Positions 40,405 through 53,800 of a DNA stretch of 64,000 nt are shown piece after piece. Both the position numbers and the translations under genes were made by a program. This DNA comes from Nilaparvata lugens. Taxonomy: Eukaryota > Arthropoda > Insecta > Hemiptera > Delphacidae. The notes below the pieces were generated by a model, which did no database searches, was not told the DNA's origin, and worked only from the letters and a program-made list of their open reading frames with translations. Within the stretch, counting starts at the first letter, position 1. Each line of letters opens with the position of its first letter. The stretch is from NCBI RefSeq assembly GCF_014356525.2, contig NC_052517.1, positions 1,603,436 to 1,667,435 on the forward strand. The letters are read 5' to 3'.

Positions 40405-40550
40405 CCATAGTGCATTCTGATGACGTCAGTACAGGTAGGGCTCCTACACCAATAAAAACACTACCTAGTTGATATAGATCAGCTGAAAACAACAAATGTT
40501 TATTTGTGTTGGAGCCCTACCTGTGCTGACGTCACCAGAATGCACTATGG
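40405..40550. mobile_element. Foldback MITE, CCATAGTGCATTCTG family
   Basis: Left 'ccatagtgcattctgatgac' with 'gtaggg', right complement 'cctacctgtgctgacgtcac' and 'gaatgcactatgg'. About 146 bp with arms of about 50 bp. Single copy in this window, non-coding. Confidence 0.65.
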
Positions 40551-40606
40551 GCATAATAGTGGTTGGTGTCCGCGTTTCGGGTCAGTCACTTCCATTATAA
40601 AGATCC

Positions 40607-41312
40607 TATACTATTAAACGAGCAACTTCTGTTTATAAGATTGTATTTCACCGGATCTCGAAAACGGCTCTAACGATTCTCACGAAATTCAGAACATAGT
40701 AGGTTTATAATATAAAGATTCGATTGCACTAGGTCTCAATCCTGGGAAAAATCACTGAAGGACATAAAAAGGATAATTATTATTCATCCTTGGAAAAACA
40801 GCTGATAATAATTATTCTGTCGTCTGTTGGTGATGGAAGTGAGTAAGCGAGTTCATGTGTGTGGGACTGTGTCAGAATTATGACTCAGCTGTTGAACTTT
40901 TGTAATCATTCAATCAGGTACTTAGTGCCGGTTGCAAAAAAGCCGGGTTATTTTCAATCCTGATTAATTCCAGTAGATCCATCTTTTTGAAATGGCATTT
41001 TCTGATTTAGTTCAGGTGAAGTTAATCAGGATTAAAATTTAACCGCTTTTGATTAATTCCAGTAGATCCATCTTTCTGAAATGGCATTTTCTGATTTGGT
41101 TCAGGTGAAGTTAATCAGGATTAAAATTTAACCGCTTTTTGTGCTTTTGTGCAACTGGGCCTTTGTGAGGGAAATTTTTGCATTTCTCTGGGAATTAATC
41201 TCAATTTACTGTGACTAGATAGAACATTTCTGTATGAATGTTATTATAATTTCTTCTTTCGTAATAAATTTGCTATGCTTTTGTACTCCAGAGCGAAGCT
41301 CGGTCCTCGATA
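40607..41312 (+). mobile_element. Dispersed element, GAGCGAAGCTCGGT family, with nested MITE
   Basis: Starts 'cctatactattaaacgagca' and ends 'ccagagcgaagctcggtcct'. At 40925-41165 it contains a GTTGCACAAAAGCC MITE in which an internal block of about 75 bp ('gattaattccagtagatcca') is tandemly duplicated. Ends about 100 bp before the splice acceptor of the zinc-finger gene. Confidence 0.5.
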
Positions 41313-41409
41313 TTATGGTATTATAGAATATAATATTCTATGCAATTAGGCCTATTGGGAAAACATTTTGAAATAAGATTGATATATTTGAAATGTTTTA
41401 TTGTTTCAG

Positions 41410-41530
41410 AGTGGATTGGATTATTTATTAATTCAAAATAATGTATGAAGAGGAGAATTCAGTAGAAAAAGAAGCAGCCATGGATGTGGCTTTAGCGGCT
41501 GGTCTTCTGGAACCAACCTGTGTCATTCAA
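41410..41530 (+). CDS. Zinc-finger gene, first coding exon
   Basis: Possible acceptor 'tattgtttcag' to 41409, 31 bases of 5' UTR with an in-frame TAA, then ATG at 41441. It encodes [30 protein letters not shown] and ends CAA|GTAAGT in phase 0. The end of a GAGGTCCACG MITE (41543-41570) starts about a dozen bases into the intron. Confidence 0.8.
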
Positions 41531-44500
41531 GTAAGTTATCTCTGGTGAGGTCCACGTTATAATGGCAGTGCCCCCTGTGGGTTGGGGGAGCTTTGAGTCG
41601 AACATCGTACTCAAGAATGTAATGAAAACCAGAATTCACCCACAGTATCCCTGCTTGTCATAGGAGGCGACTAAAAAGGACCCCAAGGAACTCCATATTG
41701 CCGCCTTGCCTGCAAACCCACGGGATCTGCCCCATCAGGGCAGTTTTGGAGGGGCAAAAAGAAAAACCCAAGAGACAAGAGATTGATTGATTGAGTACTT
41801 TATTCATGTAGATTACAATATATACTGGCTTATACACTTATATACAATAGCTTACAATACAGCAAAATTATAGATGAATTTACATAATATAGACTAAGAA
41901 AATAATTATTGAAAGTATATGATATGAAAAAGTAATTTGTAATATAATAACTATGGATAATTATATTGTTATGCATCTACATAAATTGGCGGAGCTTTGG
42001 ACATATCAATGTCCATTCTTCGGAAAGAATATTAAAAATATCCTCCCCACTAACTCTCTACCAAATAAGAGATGGGTGAAAGTCTAGGTACGAATGCGGG
42101 TCAAGAGGGTGGCCGGGTGCCGGGCTCCCTATGGGCAGTTTGACGTCCCCTCTTTCAGCGGAAGGACCTACAAAAGGACCAGGAGTGGAACTCACGTAGG
42201 TCACGAGTTTTGGGTGGAGAGACCACTCTTCACCACTGCTCACAGAAGGGCGGCCATTTAGGCAGAACTTCTTGGGAGAGGTGAGGCTTTTGACCCTGCG
42301 AAGTTTCGGAGGGAAAAACCCCATGAGACTGATTGATTGATTGAGTACTTTATTTATGTAGATTACAATATATACAGGGTCTGTCTAATAAGTAACCGGA
42401 CTGACCTCAGGAAATTTATTATTGGCAAAATATTTACAATTTGTCTTCAGAAATCTTCAAAGTAGTCCCCATTAGAGTCTATAACACGCTGATACCGGAT
42501 TTTCCAATCCCTGAACGCTCCTTGGAAGTCGGCAACCTCTATGCTGTCTAGAGCCCTCGTCGAGGCACGTTGAACGTTTTCCAGAGTCCTGAACCGCGTC
42601 CCCTTAAGTTGTCTCTTGATCTTGGGGAACAAAAAGAAGTCCGGTGGTGCCATATCCGGGCTGTGAGGAGGTTGTGGCAACGTTACCCTCGACTGTTTGG
42701 CCAACTGTTCGGTGACGAGCAGGCAGGTGTGCGACGGAGCATTGTCGTGATGAAGGATTCACGAATCGGCAATCCCCGGACGGACTCGATGAACCCGGGC
42801 GGTTAGTCGACGGAGCACCTCTCTGTAGTACTGGCTGTTCACAAAGAAAGTACACAAATTAGTACTGGCCGTTCACCGGCCAAACTGTAAACGGCCAGTA
42901 CTACAGAGAGGTGCTCCGTCGACTAACCGCCCGGGTTCATCGAGTCCGTCCGGGGATTGACGATTCGTGAATTCTCCATCACGACAATGCTCCGTCGCAC
43001 ACCTGCCTGCTCGTCACCGAGCAGTGGGCCAAACAGTCGAGGGTAACGTTGCCACAACCCAAAGTTAGTAGACAGAAGGTTGGTCACTCATCTATAGTAT
43101 TTTCGTTGAAATGCAATTGGAGTGGGGGAACTGCAGCCGTGACGTAGGCTGTAGTACAGAGTAGGCAGAATATCGCATTCTTGAAAATCATATGGTGTCG
43201 TATAGTCAAATTATATAACAAAAACATTTTCTGACATGCAATCTTTCTGTTTCTGTTTTACAATAATTATTAAAACATTTGAATAATACAAGCATTTTGC
43301 CATATGAAAGCAAAAACCCCACCTCCTAACCTTCCCTTTCAAACCCTTAAGGTTTCTTCATCTTCTAGGTCGTGTTTATATTTTGTAGTTTGGCTATACA
43401 TCAGCTTGTGAATTTCGGGGATGAGATATTTTGATTCTCGTAGAACATGTGCATGATACCAGCATGTGTTCAGTGCATTTACAATGAATGAAATTCATCG
43501 TATTTATCGGGATCGGTTTATCGGTTTATTGCAATGCATTGGTTTATCAAGTTTTTTTAAGGGTTAATCTGAAATTATAATAGTATAACATTGTCTACTA
43601 ACGCTTTTCCAGTTTATTAACTTTTTCGTGTAACGTTTTTAGATTCATGAAAAACTTTCAACTTCATTTTATTCATAAAAGTTGAATGAATTTGAAATAT
43701 TTAACAACATCTTCAGATTCGGTGATTCATTCGCTATAAGTATGGAGAATTTTAAAGCTCTAGGTCAATCTTGAGGAGAATAAACGACGATATATTTGAA
43801 GATACAGTGAATAAACTGTATGCTCAGTGTGGTTACTCTAGAACATTTTTACTACACGTGACGTCACGCTGGCGATACCCCCACCACTTTGAATCAAACA
43901 CCTGTGAGTGATCAACCTTTTGTCTACTAACGTTGGCCACAACCTACTCACAGCCCGGATATGGCACCACCGGACTTCTTTTTGTTCCCCAAGATCAAGA
44001 GACATCTTAAGGGGACCCGGTTCGGGACTCTGGAAAACATTCAACGTGCTACGACGAGGGCTCTAGACAGCATAGAGGTTGCCGACTTCCAGGGAGCGTT
44101 CAGGGATTGGAAAATCCGGTATCAGCGTGTTATCTACTCCAATGGGGACTACTTTGAAGATTTCTGAAGACAAATTGTACATATTTTGCCAATAAAAAAT
44201 TTCCTGAGGTCAGTCCTATATTTTTTATTTTAAACCACTCTATCTTTTTAATTCAAATAAATTTTTTATTTCCGTAATTTTATTTAATTTAGTGGTTCTA
44301 ATAAGCTCTATTTTCTTTTCTATTGACACGTTTGCTGTACCTCGTTGGAACCCACTGCCGGCGCACAATTTGTTCTTTGACATTAGTGCCATTTTTTTTA
44401 ATTTAGAATATTTATTTTATCAATTTGTATCATTTTATGGCAAATAAATGGATTTGAATTTGAAAATTCCTTTTGCAATTGTTACAGGAAGGAACTTTTC

Positions 44501-47500
44501 CAGACCCTGGAAAAGTGGGCTTTGATGGAAATATTGTGGTGAAAAGGGAAAATTTGGATGAACATGACAACCCTGTCAATGAGGATACTGCAGACCAATA
44601 TCAGACACAGGTAAATATTTTTTTAATTTACTACAAATATAGTGAGGTCCACGTTATAATGGCAGTATTTGATCAACATTGGTGTTGCTATTCTTGTCTA
44701 TCATTCCACAAAGCAGATAGCGCTATCCTGTTTTGTATCAAATTATGGTGTTGTGTATCAAGTTGAGATGATAATGTATCATATTGTCGAACACTAATAT
44801 TGCTATAGTGAGGTCCACGTTATAATGGCAGTATTTGATCAACATCGGTGTTGCTATCCTTGACTATCAGTCCACAAAGCAGATAGCTCTATCCTGTTCT
44901 GTATCAAATTATGGTGTTGTGTATCAAGTTGAGATGATACTGTATCATATTATAATATAGTGAGGTCCATTTTATAATGGCAGTATTTGATCAACATCGG
45001 TGTTGCTATCCTTGACTATCATTCCACAAAGCAGATAGCGCTATCCTGTTTTGTATCAAATTATGGTGTTGTGTATCAAGTTGAGATGATACTGTATCAT
45101 ATTGTCCATATGTCTAACACTATATTGCTATAGTGAGGTCCACGTTATAATGGCATTGTTTGATCAACATTGGTGTTTCTATCCTTGTCTATCATTCCAC
45201 AAAGCAGACAGCTCTATCCTGTTATGTATCAAATTATGGTGTTGTGTATCGAATTGAGATGATACTGTATCATATTGTCGAACACTAATTGCTATAGTGA
45301 GGTCCACGTTATAATGGCAGTATTTGATCAACAATGGTGTTGCTATCCTTGGCTATCATTCCACAAAGCAGATAACGCTATCCTGTTTTGTATCAAATTA
45401 TGGTGTTGTGTATCAAGTTGAGGTGATACTGTATCATATTGTTGAACACTAATTGCTATAGTGAGGTCCACGTTATAATGGCAGTATTTGATCAACATCG
45501 GTGCTGCTATCCTTGTCTATCATTCCACAAAGCAGATAGCGCTATCCTGTTTTGTATCAAATTATGGTTTTGTGTATCGAATTGAGATGATACTGTATCA
45601 TATTGTCGAACACTAATTGCTATAGTGAGGTCCACTTTATAATGGCAGTGTTTGATCAACATTGGTGTTTCTATCCTTGTCTATCATTCCACAAAGCAGA
45701 TAGAGTTATCTTTTTCCACCTCCACAACGTTCCCACATCGTTTAACATTGTAGAAACATGAATAATTGACAAAATATTCAATCTCAATTATGAGAATGTA
45801 TTATTCAAGTATTGAAAAATATATTGTCATGACGAATCCTATTATTGATCGAGTGAAGTGAGGTCTAAGATTCAAATCGACGGTTTGGCATTTCTCTTAA
45901 TGTTTAAATGTTTGAATGTTGCGCATTTACGGCGAAACGCGGTAATAGATTTTAATAAAATTTGACAGGTATTTTCCTTTTTAAATTGCACGTTGACGTA
46001 TATACAAGGTTTTTGGAAATTTTGCATTTCAAGGATAATATAAAAGGAAAAAGGAGCCTCCTTCAGACGCCAATATTAGAGTAAAAATCAGACTATAGAA
46101 TTATTCATCATAAATCAGCTGTCTAGTGGACTATAATACTACCCGTTCAAAAACATCGAACATCTTGAAATGTATCTTTCCATCAACGTTGTAGACAGTT
46201 GCAGCCAGACCTGATAGCAGCGCTCACACTCACATTCCGGGACGACACGTCACGGTACGATAGAACAAAAAAGCTCTATGTTTATTTTAGGATTTTTTCT
46301 AGACATTTTAAATTGATAAATTATTTATTAATTTTTGAGAAAACATAACAACATGTCAATGTAACTTACTGAGCGCGAGGTCTACTGCTCACAGAACTAC
46401 TAGTATTAAGCGAGCAATTTCTGTATATTTAAATCTGGTTATTTATGTTCAACGGATCTCGAAAACGGCTCTAACGATTTTCACGAAATTTGTAACATAG
46501 TAGGTTTATGATATAAAAATTCGATTGCACTAGGTCTCATCCTTGGGAAAACTCGCTGAACGTCATTAAAAGGATAATTCATCCTTGGCTGAAACAGCAG
46601 AGACTTTCGTCGTCTGTGGATAGTAAAAAGTGAGCGAGTGATTCTGTGGAAAATCAAAATATCGCATCCCCGAAATTCATAAGCTGACATATAGACAGCT
46701 GTAAAATATAAACACGATCATTTTAGAGAATTGTGTTCTGTTTATCAATAAATAAAAATAACAAGCGAAGCTCGGTCCCCCCATATTAAAATGATTATAA
46801 TAAACTAGCCGTCAGGCTCGCTTCGCTCGCCATATCCGTCTAGCCAGGGGGCTCCGCCCCCTGGACACCTGACTGGATCGTCCAAGAATGAGATCAGCAG
46901 GCTCGCTTCGCTCGCCTGCATTTTTCATTTGGGCATTTTTATCATAAGTTAGGACAATCCAGTCGGGGGTCCAGACTAAACGGCTGGCTAAACGGATATG
47001 GCGAGCGAAGCGAGCCTGACTGCTAGTAATATAATATTCCCAGTATTGAAGTAGCAGTGCCCAATCAATTTTTCCGCGATAAATGTATTTAAATCTTCAA
47101 CTTGGTGCCAACCTAACAAAGTCAACTCAACTTAATGCCAACCTGACAAAATTATTAATTTAGTTTGCCAACCTAACAAAGTCAACTCAACTTAATGCCA
47201 ACCTGACAAAATTATTAATTTAGTTGCCAGTTTACAACTGTTTCGAAGAGGTACTCTATCTAGATTATAGTTCTATAGTAACATATGATGATATGAAAAT
47301 TTCAATTATAATTAAGAGGTTGGGAGAAGAAGAATATACATGCTAAAAGACGAACTTTAAACCCTTAAAAACAACCCTTAGAGTTAAAATATTGCCAAAA
47401 GATTTCTTAGTGCGCCTCTAAAGGGCCAACTGAACATACCTACCAAATTTGAACGTTTTTGGTCCGGTAGATTTTTAGTTATGTGAGTGAGTGAGTGAGT

Positions 47501-47748
47501 GAATCAGTCAGTCAGTCAGTGGTGAGTGCCATTTCGCTTTTATATATATAGATAGTCATTGATAAGCTCTATCAACTGCCACAAGTCACCTATATGTTAA
47601 AATTTCAGGAGCTCCGCCCCATCTATGCAAAGTTTGATTTCAGATTTCCAATACAGGCTTCCGATACAATTGGAAGTGAGTGAGTCAGTCAGTCAGTGAG
47701 TGAGTGCCATTTCGCTTTTATATATATATATATATATATAATATATAT

Positions 47749-47838
<90 letters not shown>

Positions 47839-50800
47839 GATAAAAATAACGAGCGAAGCTCGGTGTCCCGATATTAAAATATAATAAATTATTTTCAACA
47901 AGAATTGACAGTTAATATTACATCAGATATACATACAGGTATCAGCTTTCCTCTTATTTTTCTCAAACTTTATATTTCTCTTTTGTTTTCAGGCAGTTGA
48001 AGATGAAAATACTGGAGAAGGCAGTTCTTGGACTCATCCTAATGCTGCAAGTACAGGTGATTCTCACTCTGATTTCCACTCATTTTATTACTTTGCTTGC
48101 CCTACTACCATAGGTAAGGAAAGTATCGCTTTCCGAAAAAAATTAAGGTACCCCAATTTGTAAATTTCTATACGTTTCAAGGTCCCCTGAGTCCAAAAAA
48201 GTGGTTTTTATGAACTGTTCTACCTACCTACTTCATGCACGAGAAGGAGTTCACAAAGTTCATTTCTCTAGGATGGGATGGACCCCCATCCAAAAAAGTG
48301 GTTTTTAGGTATTGGTCTGTTTGTGTGTGTGTGTATGAGTGTATGTGCGTCTGTGTACACTATATTTCATCTCCCAATTAACGGAATGACTTGAAATTTG
48401 GAACTTAAGGTCCTTTCACTATAAGGATCCGACACGAACAATTTCGATCTGATGCAATTCAAGATGGCGGCTAAAATAACGAAAATGTTGTCGAAAACAG
48501 GGTTTTTTGCAATTTTCTCGAAAACGGCTCCAACGATTTTGATCAAATTCATACCTAGAAAAGTCATTGATAAGCTCTATCAACTGCCACAAGTCCCATA
48601 TCTGTAAAAATCTCAGGAGGTTCGCCCCATCAATGCAGATAGATTCCCAATTATCAGGCTTCAGATACAATTGAAACGAAAAAAATCAAGTGGAGTAGAT
48701 TGAGCATAGAAATCTCTACAATTAATGTTGAGTAACATTTTCACCTAAAATTGAAATTAAGCTCGAAATTCGAGAAAATGTGATTATCCAATTGCAAACT
48801 GTTGGCAACTGTTGATTCTATTAAATCATTCACTATGAAGAGATATCACACCTCGCATGTCTCCAGCGTTATTGTCCTGTCACCAGCTGGCTTAGATCTT
48901 GTGATGCGCGTGAACACTAGCGTCAGGTGATCAGTTCTAATAACGGCAAGGAAAGTTGTGTGAGTGCGCCACACCAGATTTTTGAAATTTTAGGCCGAGT
49001 GGCTACTTATAATTTAGCATCTTGAGTTACCAGCTGTATAATAAACACGTCACCCTGTGATCAATTGTGTTCAGGTATTAAAACGGTGGTTTGGAGTTGA
49101 CGTTAGTGTATATTAGTTGATTGGTACCAGCTGTAGATAATCGTTCCTTAGAAGACATATACAAATAATTATTATCACTCCCCTATCATTGAGAAACTCA
49201 TGAAAGAGAATTGTTCATATAGCAATCATTAATTACTGAAGAATGACAGACTGAACTGAATTTTTCTATGAATTTAGCTTAGCTTATATTCATCCTAAAA
49301 TTGAAGATGGAAAGAATATGGAATTCTGTGTGATTCATCGTACATCGCATATTTCCTGGACCATCTATTGACAATCAACAACTATGAAAACATTAAATTC
49401 ATCTCTGAAACACTGATCTAATCTACCGGTATCTATTTTTTTTTTAATTCAACACTTTACTGATAGATATTACTACCACTTGATTGAGAATATGTTGCAA
49501 TGTCGGAATAATAAATGCTGCATGACTAAGCACATTTTTGGTAGAGAGTTAGTGGGGAGGATATTTTTAATATTCTTTCCGAAGAATGGACATTGATATG
49601 TCCAAAGCTCCGCCAATTTATGTACATGCATAACAATATGATTATTATCTATAGTTATTATATTACAAATTGCTTTTTCATATCATATACAGTTCAATAA
49701 TTATTTTCTTAGTCTATATTATGTAAATTTCATCTATAATTTTGCTGTATTGTAAGCTATTGTATATAAGTGTATAAGCCAGTATATATTGTAATCTACA
49801 TAAATAAAGTACTCAATCAATCAATCACATAGGAAGTCCGTATTGAGATGTGAATTAAAATATTGATTGTCAGATAAATTTCATGATTCACCAAATAAAG
49901 TCAAGTGTGACATGAGATACATTGACTTATGGCGGTACGAATTTCGTCGGGTAAGCTAGTTTATATGTATAGACGACCAGGTATTTGTCTTGTATTGATT
50001 TTCCAAGGAAATAAACTACTGTCTCTATCTATCTAATTCATTTCCAGAATCATCCACTTCCAAACCACGTGACAAATGGACGAAAGGTGGGCCCCTCAAC
50101 AAAAACCCGACAGAAGTATCCGCGAAACTGTCAGAGCTGGCCGAACGGTTCGCCTGCACAATGTGTGACTTCCGGACGGCGGCGCTGGCCAAGTTGCGCT
50201 GCCATTTACGGCTGCACGTCTCACCAGGCAACCAACTGCGCCACTGTCCCTACTGCGCCTACAACACACTGCATGCGAACACACTGCGCGCACATGTGCG
50301 AACGCACACTGGAGAGAGACCGTTCAAGTGCAACCAGTGTGACTACAGCACTTCGTACAGGTGAGGGAGAAGATCTGTATCAAATTATGGTGTTGTGTAT
50401 CAAGTTAAGATGAAGTTTTGTATCAAATAATGGTGTTGTGTATCAAGTTAGGATGATTCTGTATCATATTGTGTTGATACTGTATCATTTATGGTGATAT
50501 AGAGGGAAGATAGCATAAGAAGATATCCCATGGTTTGTAGAATTCATTCAGTTTGGTATCAAATTATGGAGCTGTGTATCATATTGTGTTGATACTGTAT
50601 CATATTGTGTTGATTATGTATCATTTGTGGTGATATGCCATGGTAAAGGACCGTTATGTTGCAAATGTGAGTGTTAACTGAAGCCGATAGTCCTAGTAGT
50701 TGTTTTTGGTGAAGCTATGTGACGCTGGTAGTCTCTCATACTGTGCCCTTCTTACACTCTTACACTCCCAACACACACTAATAATAGACAGTGTATAGGG

Positions 50801-53800
50801 TGTCTATGTTGCAAATGTGAGTGTTAACTGAAGCCGATAGTCCTAGTAGTTGTTTTTGGTGAAGCTATGTGACGCTGGTAGTCTCTCATACTGTGCCCTT
50901 CTTACACTCTTACACTCCCAACAACACACTAATAATAGACAGTGTATAGGGTGTCTATGTTGCAAATGTGAGTGTTACTGAAGCCGATAGTCCTAGTAGT
51001 TGTTTTTGGTGAAGCTATGTGACGCTGGTAGTCTCTCATACTGTGCCCTTCTTACACTCTTACACTCCCAACAACACACTAATAATAGACAGTGTATAGG
51101 GTGTCTATGTTGCAAATGTGAGTGTTAACTGAAGCCGATAGTCCTAGTAGTTGTTTTTGGTGAAGCTATGTGACGCTGGTAGTCTCTCATACTGTGCCCT
51201 TCTTACACTCTTACACTCCCAACAACACACTAATAATAGACAGTGTATAGGGTGTCTATGTTGCAAATGTGAGTGTTAACTGAAGCCGATAGTCCTAGTA
51301 GTTGTTTTTGGTGAAGCTATGTGACGCTGGTAGTCTCTCATACTGTGCCCTTCTTACACTCCCAACAACACACTAATAATAGACAGTAGTCGACAGTAAT
51401 CGGAGAAGAAATTTGCAACATAAACGACCTATCTTCTTAAGTTATCTTTTCTCTATGCTATCATTATAAATGATACATTTTCATCACATACGATACAGTA
51501 TAATCACAATATGATACAATACCATCTCAACTAGATACATAACACCATAATTTGATACAAAACTTTGAATAAATCCTACAAACCATGGGATATCTTCTTA
51601 TGCTCGTTTCTTTTGGAAATTTGGAACATGAATGCCTTATGTTCGCGTGCAATGTGCTGTTGACACAGCACAATATTATACAGTATCATCTCAACTTGGT
51701 ACACAACACCATAATTTGATACAAAACTTCATCTCAGCTTGATACACAACACCAAATTTGTAAAAAACTTCATCTCAACTTGATACACAACATCATAAAT
51801 TGATACAAAACTTCCAAACTTCAAATGAATTCTACAAACCATGATATCTTCTCATGCTATCTCTTCCCTAAGACCAATTAATTATCATCTCAGCTTGATA
51901 CACAACGCCAATAATTTTGATACGTAACTTCATTCTAACTTGATACATAACACCATGATTTGACTTTTTGTGTAGTTGAGAAGTTGATATTGTGGTAATT
52001 ATTCATATTGAATGAGAAAGAAAAAGAAATTGTCAAAAAACCACTGATTTATTGATATTATCAGAGATATTTATCATTGATATTATCAGTTTATCAGAGA
52101 TTGACAATGGTGTAATAACCGAAACCGGTCTTTCTAATTATCAATAAATCAGTGGTTTTTTGACAATTTCTCTTTTTCTTTCTCATTCACCATGATTTGA
52201 TACAAAACATGCAAACTTTAAATGTATTCTACAAACCATGGCATATCTTCTTATGCTATCTTTTCTCTATGATAGTACATAATATGGGATTTATGTTATT
52301 GTCATCTTTATTATTTAGTTGATGAATATACTGTGAATTAATAATAATAATAATATCGAGTGACCTGGCTGGCTCAGGTCTGGTGTCAGAGTTTTCAGGT
52401 CGCAACTGATCAATTTCAGGGCCTCTCACATCACCTAACGACTGCTTTTTTCACTGTGAATTGATTTTATTCTGATCAATCTATTTTATTCCTTCTGTTG
52501 ACAGTACCACGCTGAAAACCCACATGCGGATCCATAGTGGAGAAAAGCCCTACAAGTGTCAGATATGTGACTACAGTTCTACCCAATCCACAAATCTACG
52601 CACCCATATGCGAATACACAGCGGAGAGAAACCTTACGAGTGCAACATATGTGAATACAGGTGAATACATTTCCCACTCCTCAACTTACAATCATTTTAA
52701 CCTTCCGGCAGTCGCGCTGTTGTAAAAAGTACAACAGTGTCAGTTTTCTTGCTGCACAAAACTATTGAATGGGGTGGTGTCAGTGAATGAGTCACCTATG
52801 CATTCCAAAACTTTCCCCCATCACTCCACTGAGTTGCAGTATCAACCGAGCAATGGTTCAGTCTTTAGGTGCCATTTAGTCGCCACAGTGCATAAGATAG
52901 GGAAAGACTGTATACGGGGACTAAACGAACCAATAACACAGAATTGATGGCTTTGCTTGGTGTACCTTATTGGGCTATGAAATGGTAATCATGCAAATGT
53001 TCATAGGCGTAAAATAATCCAAGAAGATGGAAAAAGTAATTATACAATTAATTAATATGTTTTGACAGTAAACAGAGTACATAACACTTGGAAAATTGGA
53101 TGTTGTACAAAATACAACACGCGACTGCTCGTGTGATTGAGTAGGGCGTGACCACCGGAAGGTTAATTGTATAATTTCTCTCATTCTTTCATAACATGAA
53201 CAATCATTTTCATTTGGTGTTGTAAAAGGACGTAACTTCAAAAGTCCCCTTGTGTATCTTTTTGAATGCAACACGTTGCTTTTGAGAAGATACAAAAGAA
53301 CATTTGTTGCTTATAGAAAGATACATAATTATTCAGAAAATGTTGGATGTATTTGTTTGGGTAGTATTTTAGTCTAGTGGCCCTTCGCCGATAGGCAAAG
53401 CTACATGACCCAGACTGTAGAAGACAGCTAATTTTATGAACTGAGAAATTTATGTATGAAAAAGAATGGGTCTAATAGACCCTGTGCTCCGTAAAGCAGG
53501 GTTTTCGTTTGTGTGTAAATGCCGTCGTCTACCACGACAGGGAGAGAGAGAATCTCACATTGGGTAGATTTCAATTTGTCTACATAACCTGAAAGATTAT
53601 CTTCAATTATGTTTTGATGGGGGAGGTTGAGTTTATACCTTATTATACTTTTAAATGATAATATGTTGGTATTATTAGAAATATTTGATTCTTGAATAAT
53701 AAACACAAACAATGAAAAGTTATTTGATCAGCTGTTTTAGCACACTTGAAATTTGGACAATATGAATGTCAACAATGCTTGTCGTCGTCGACTGCGGAAA

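Noticed and set aside
42058..42324. Pro-rich minus-strand ORF of 88 codons
   Set aside because: It falls in a GC-rich retroelement segment bounded by SINE tails, and no domain is recognised.
52765..52947. Short ORF in intron 5 of the zinc-finger gene
   Set aside because: It lies wholly inside the piggyBac-type MITE and has no similarity to a transposase.
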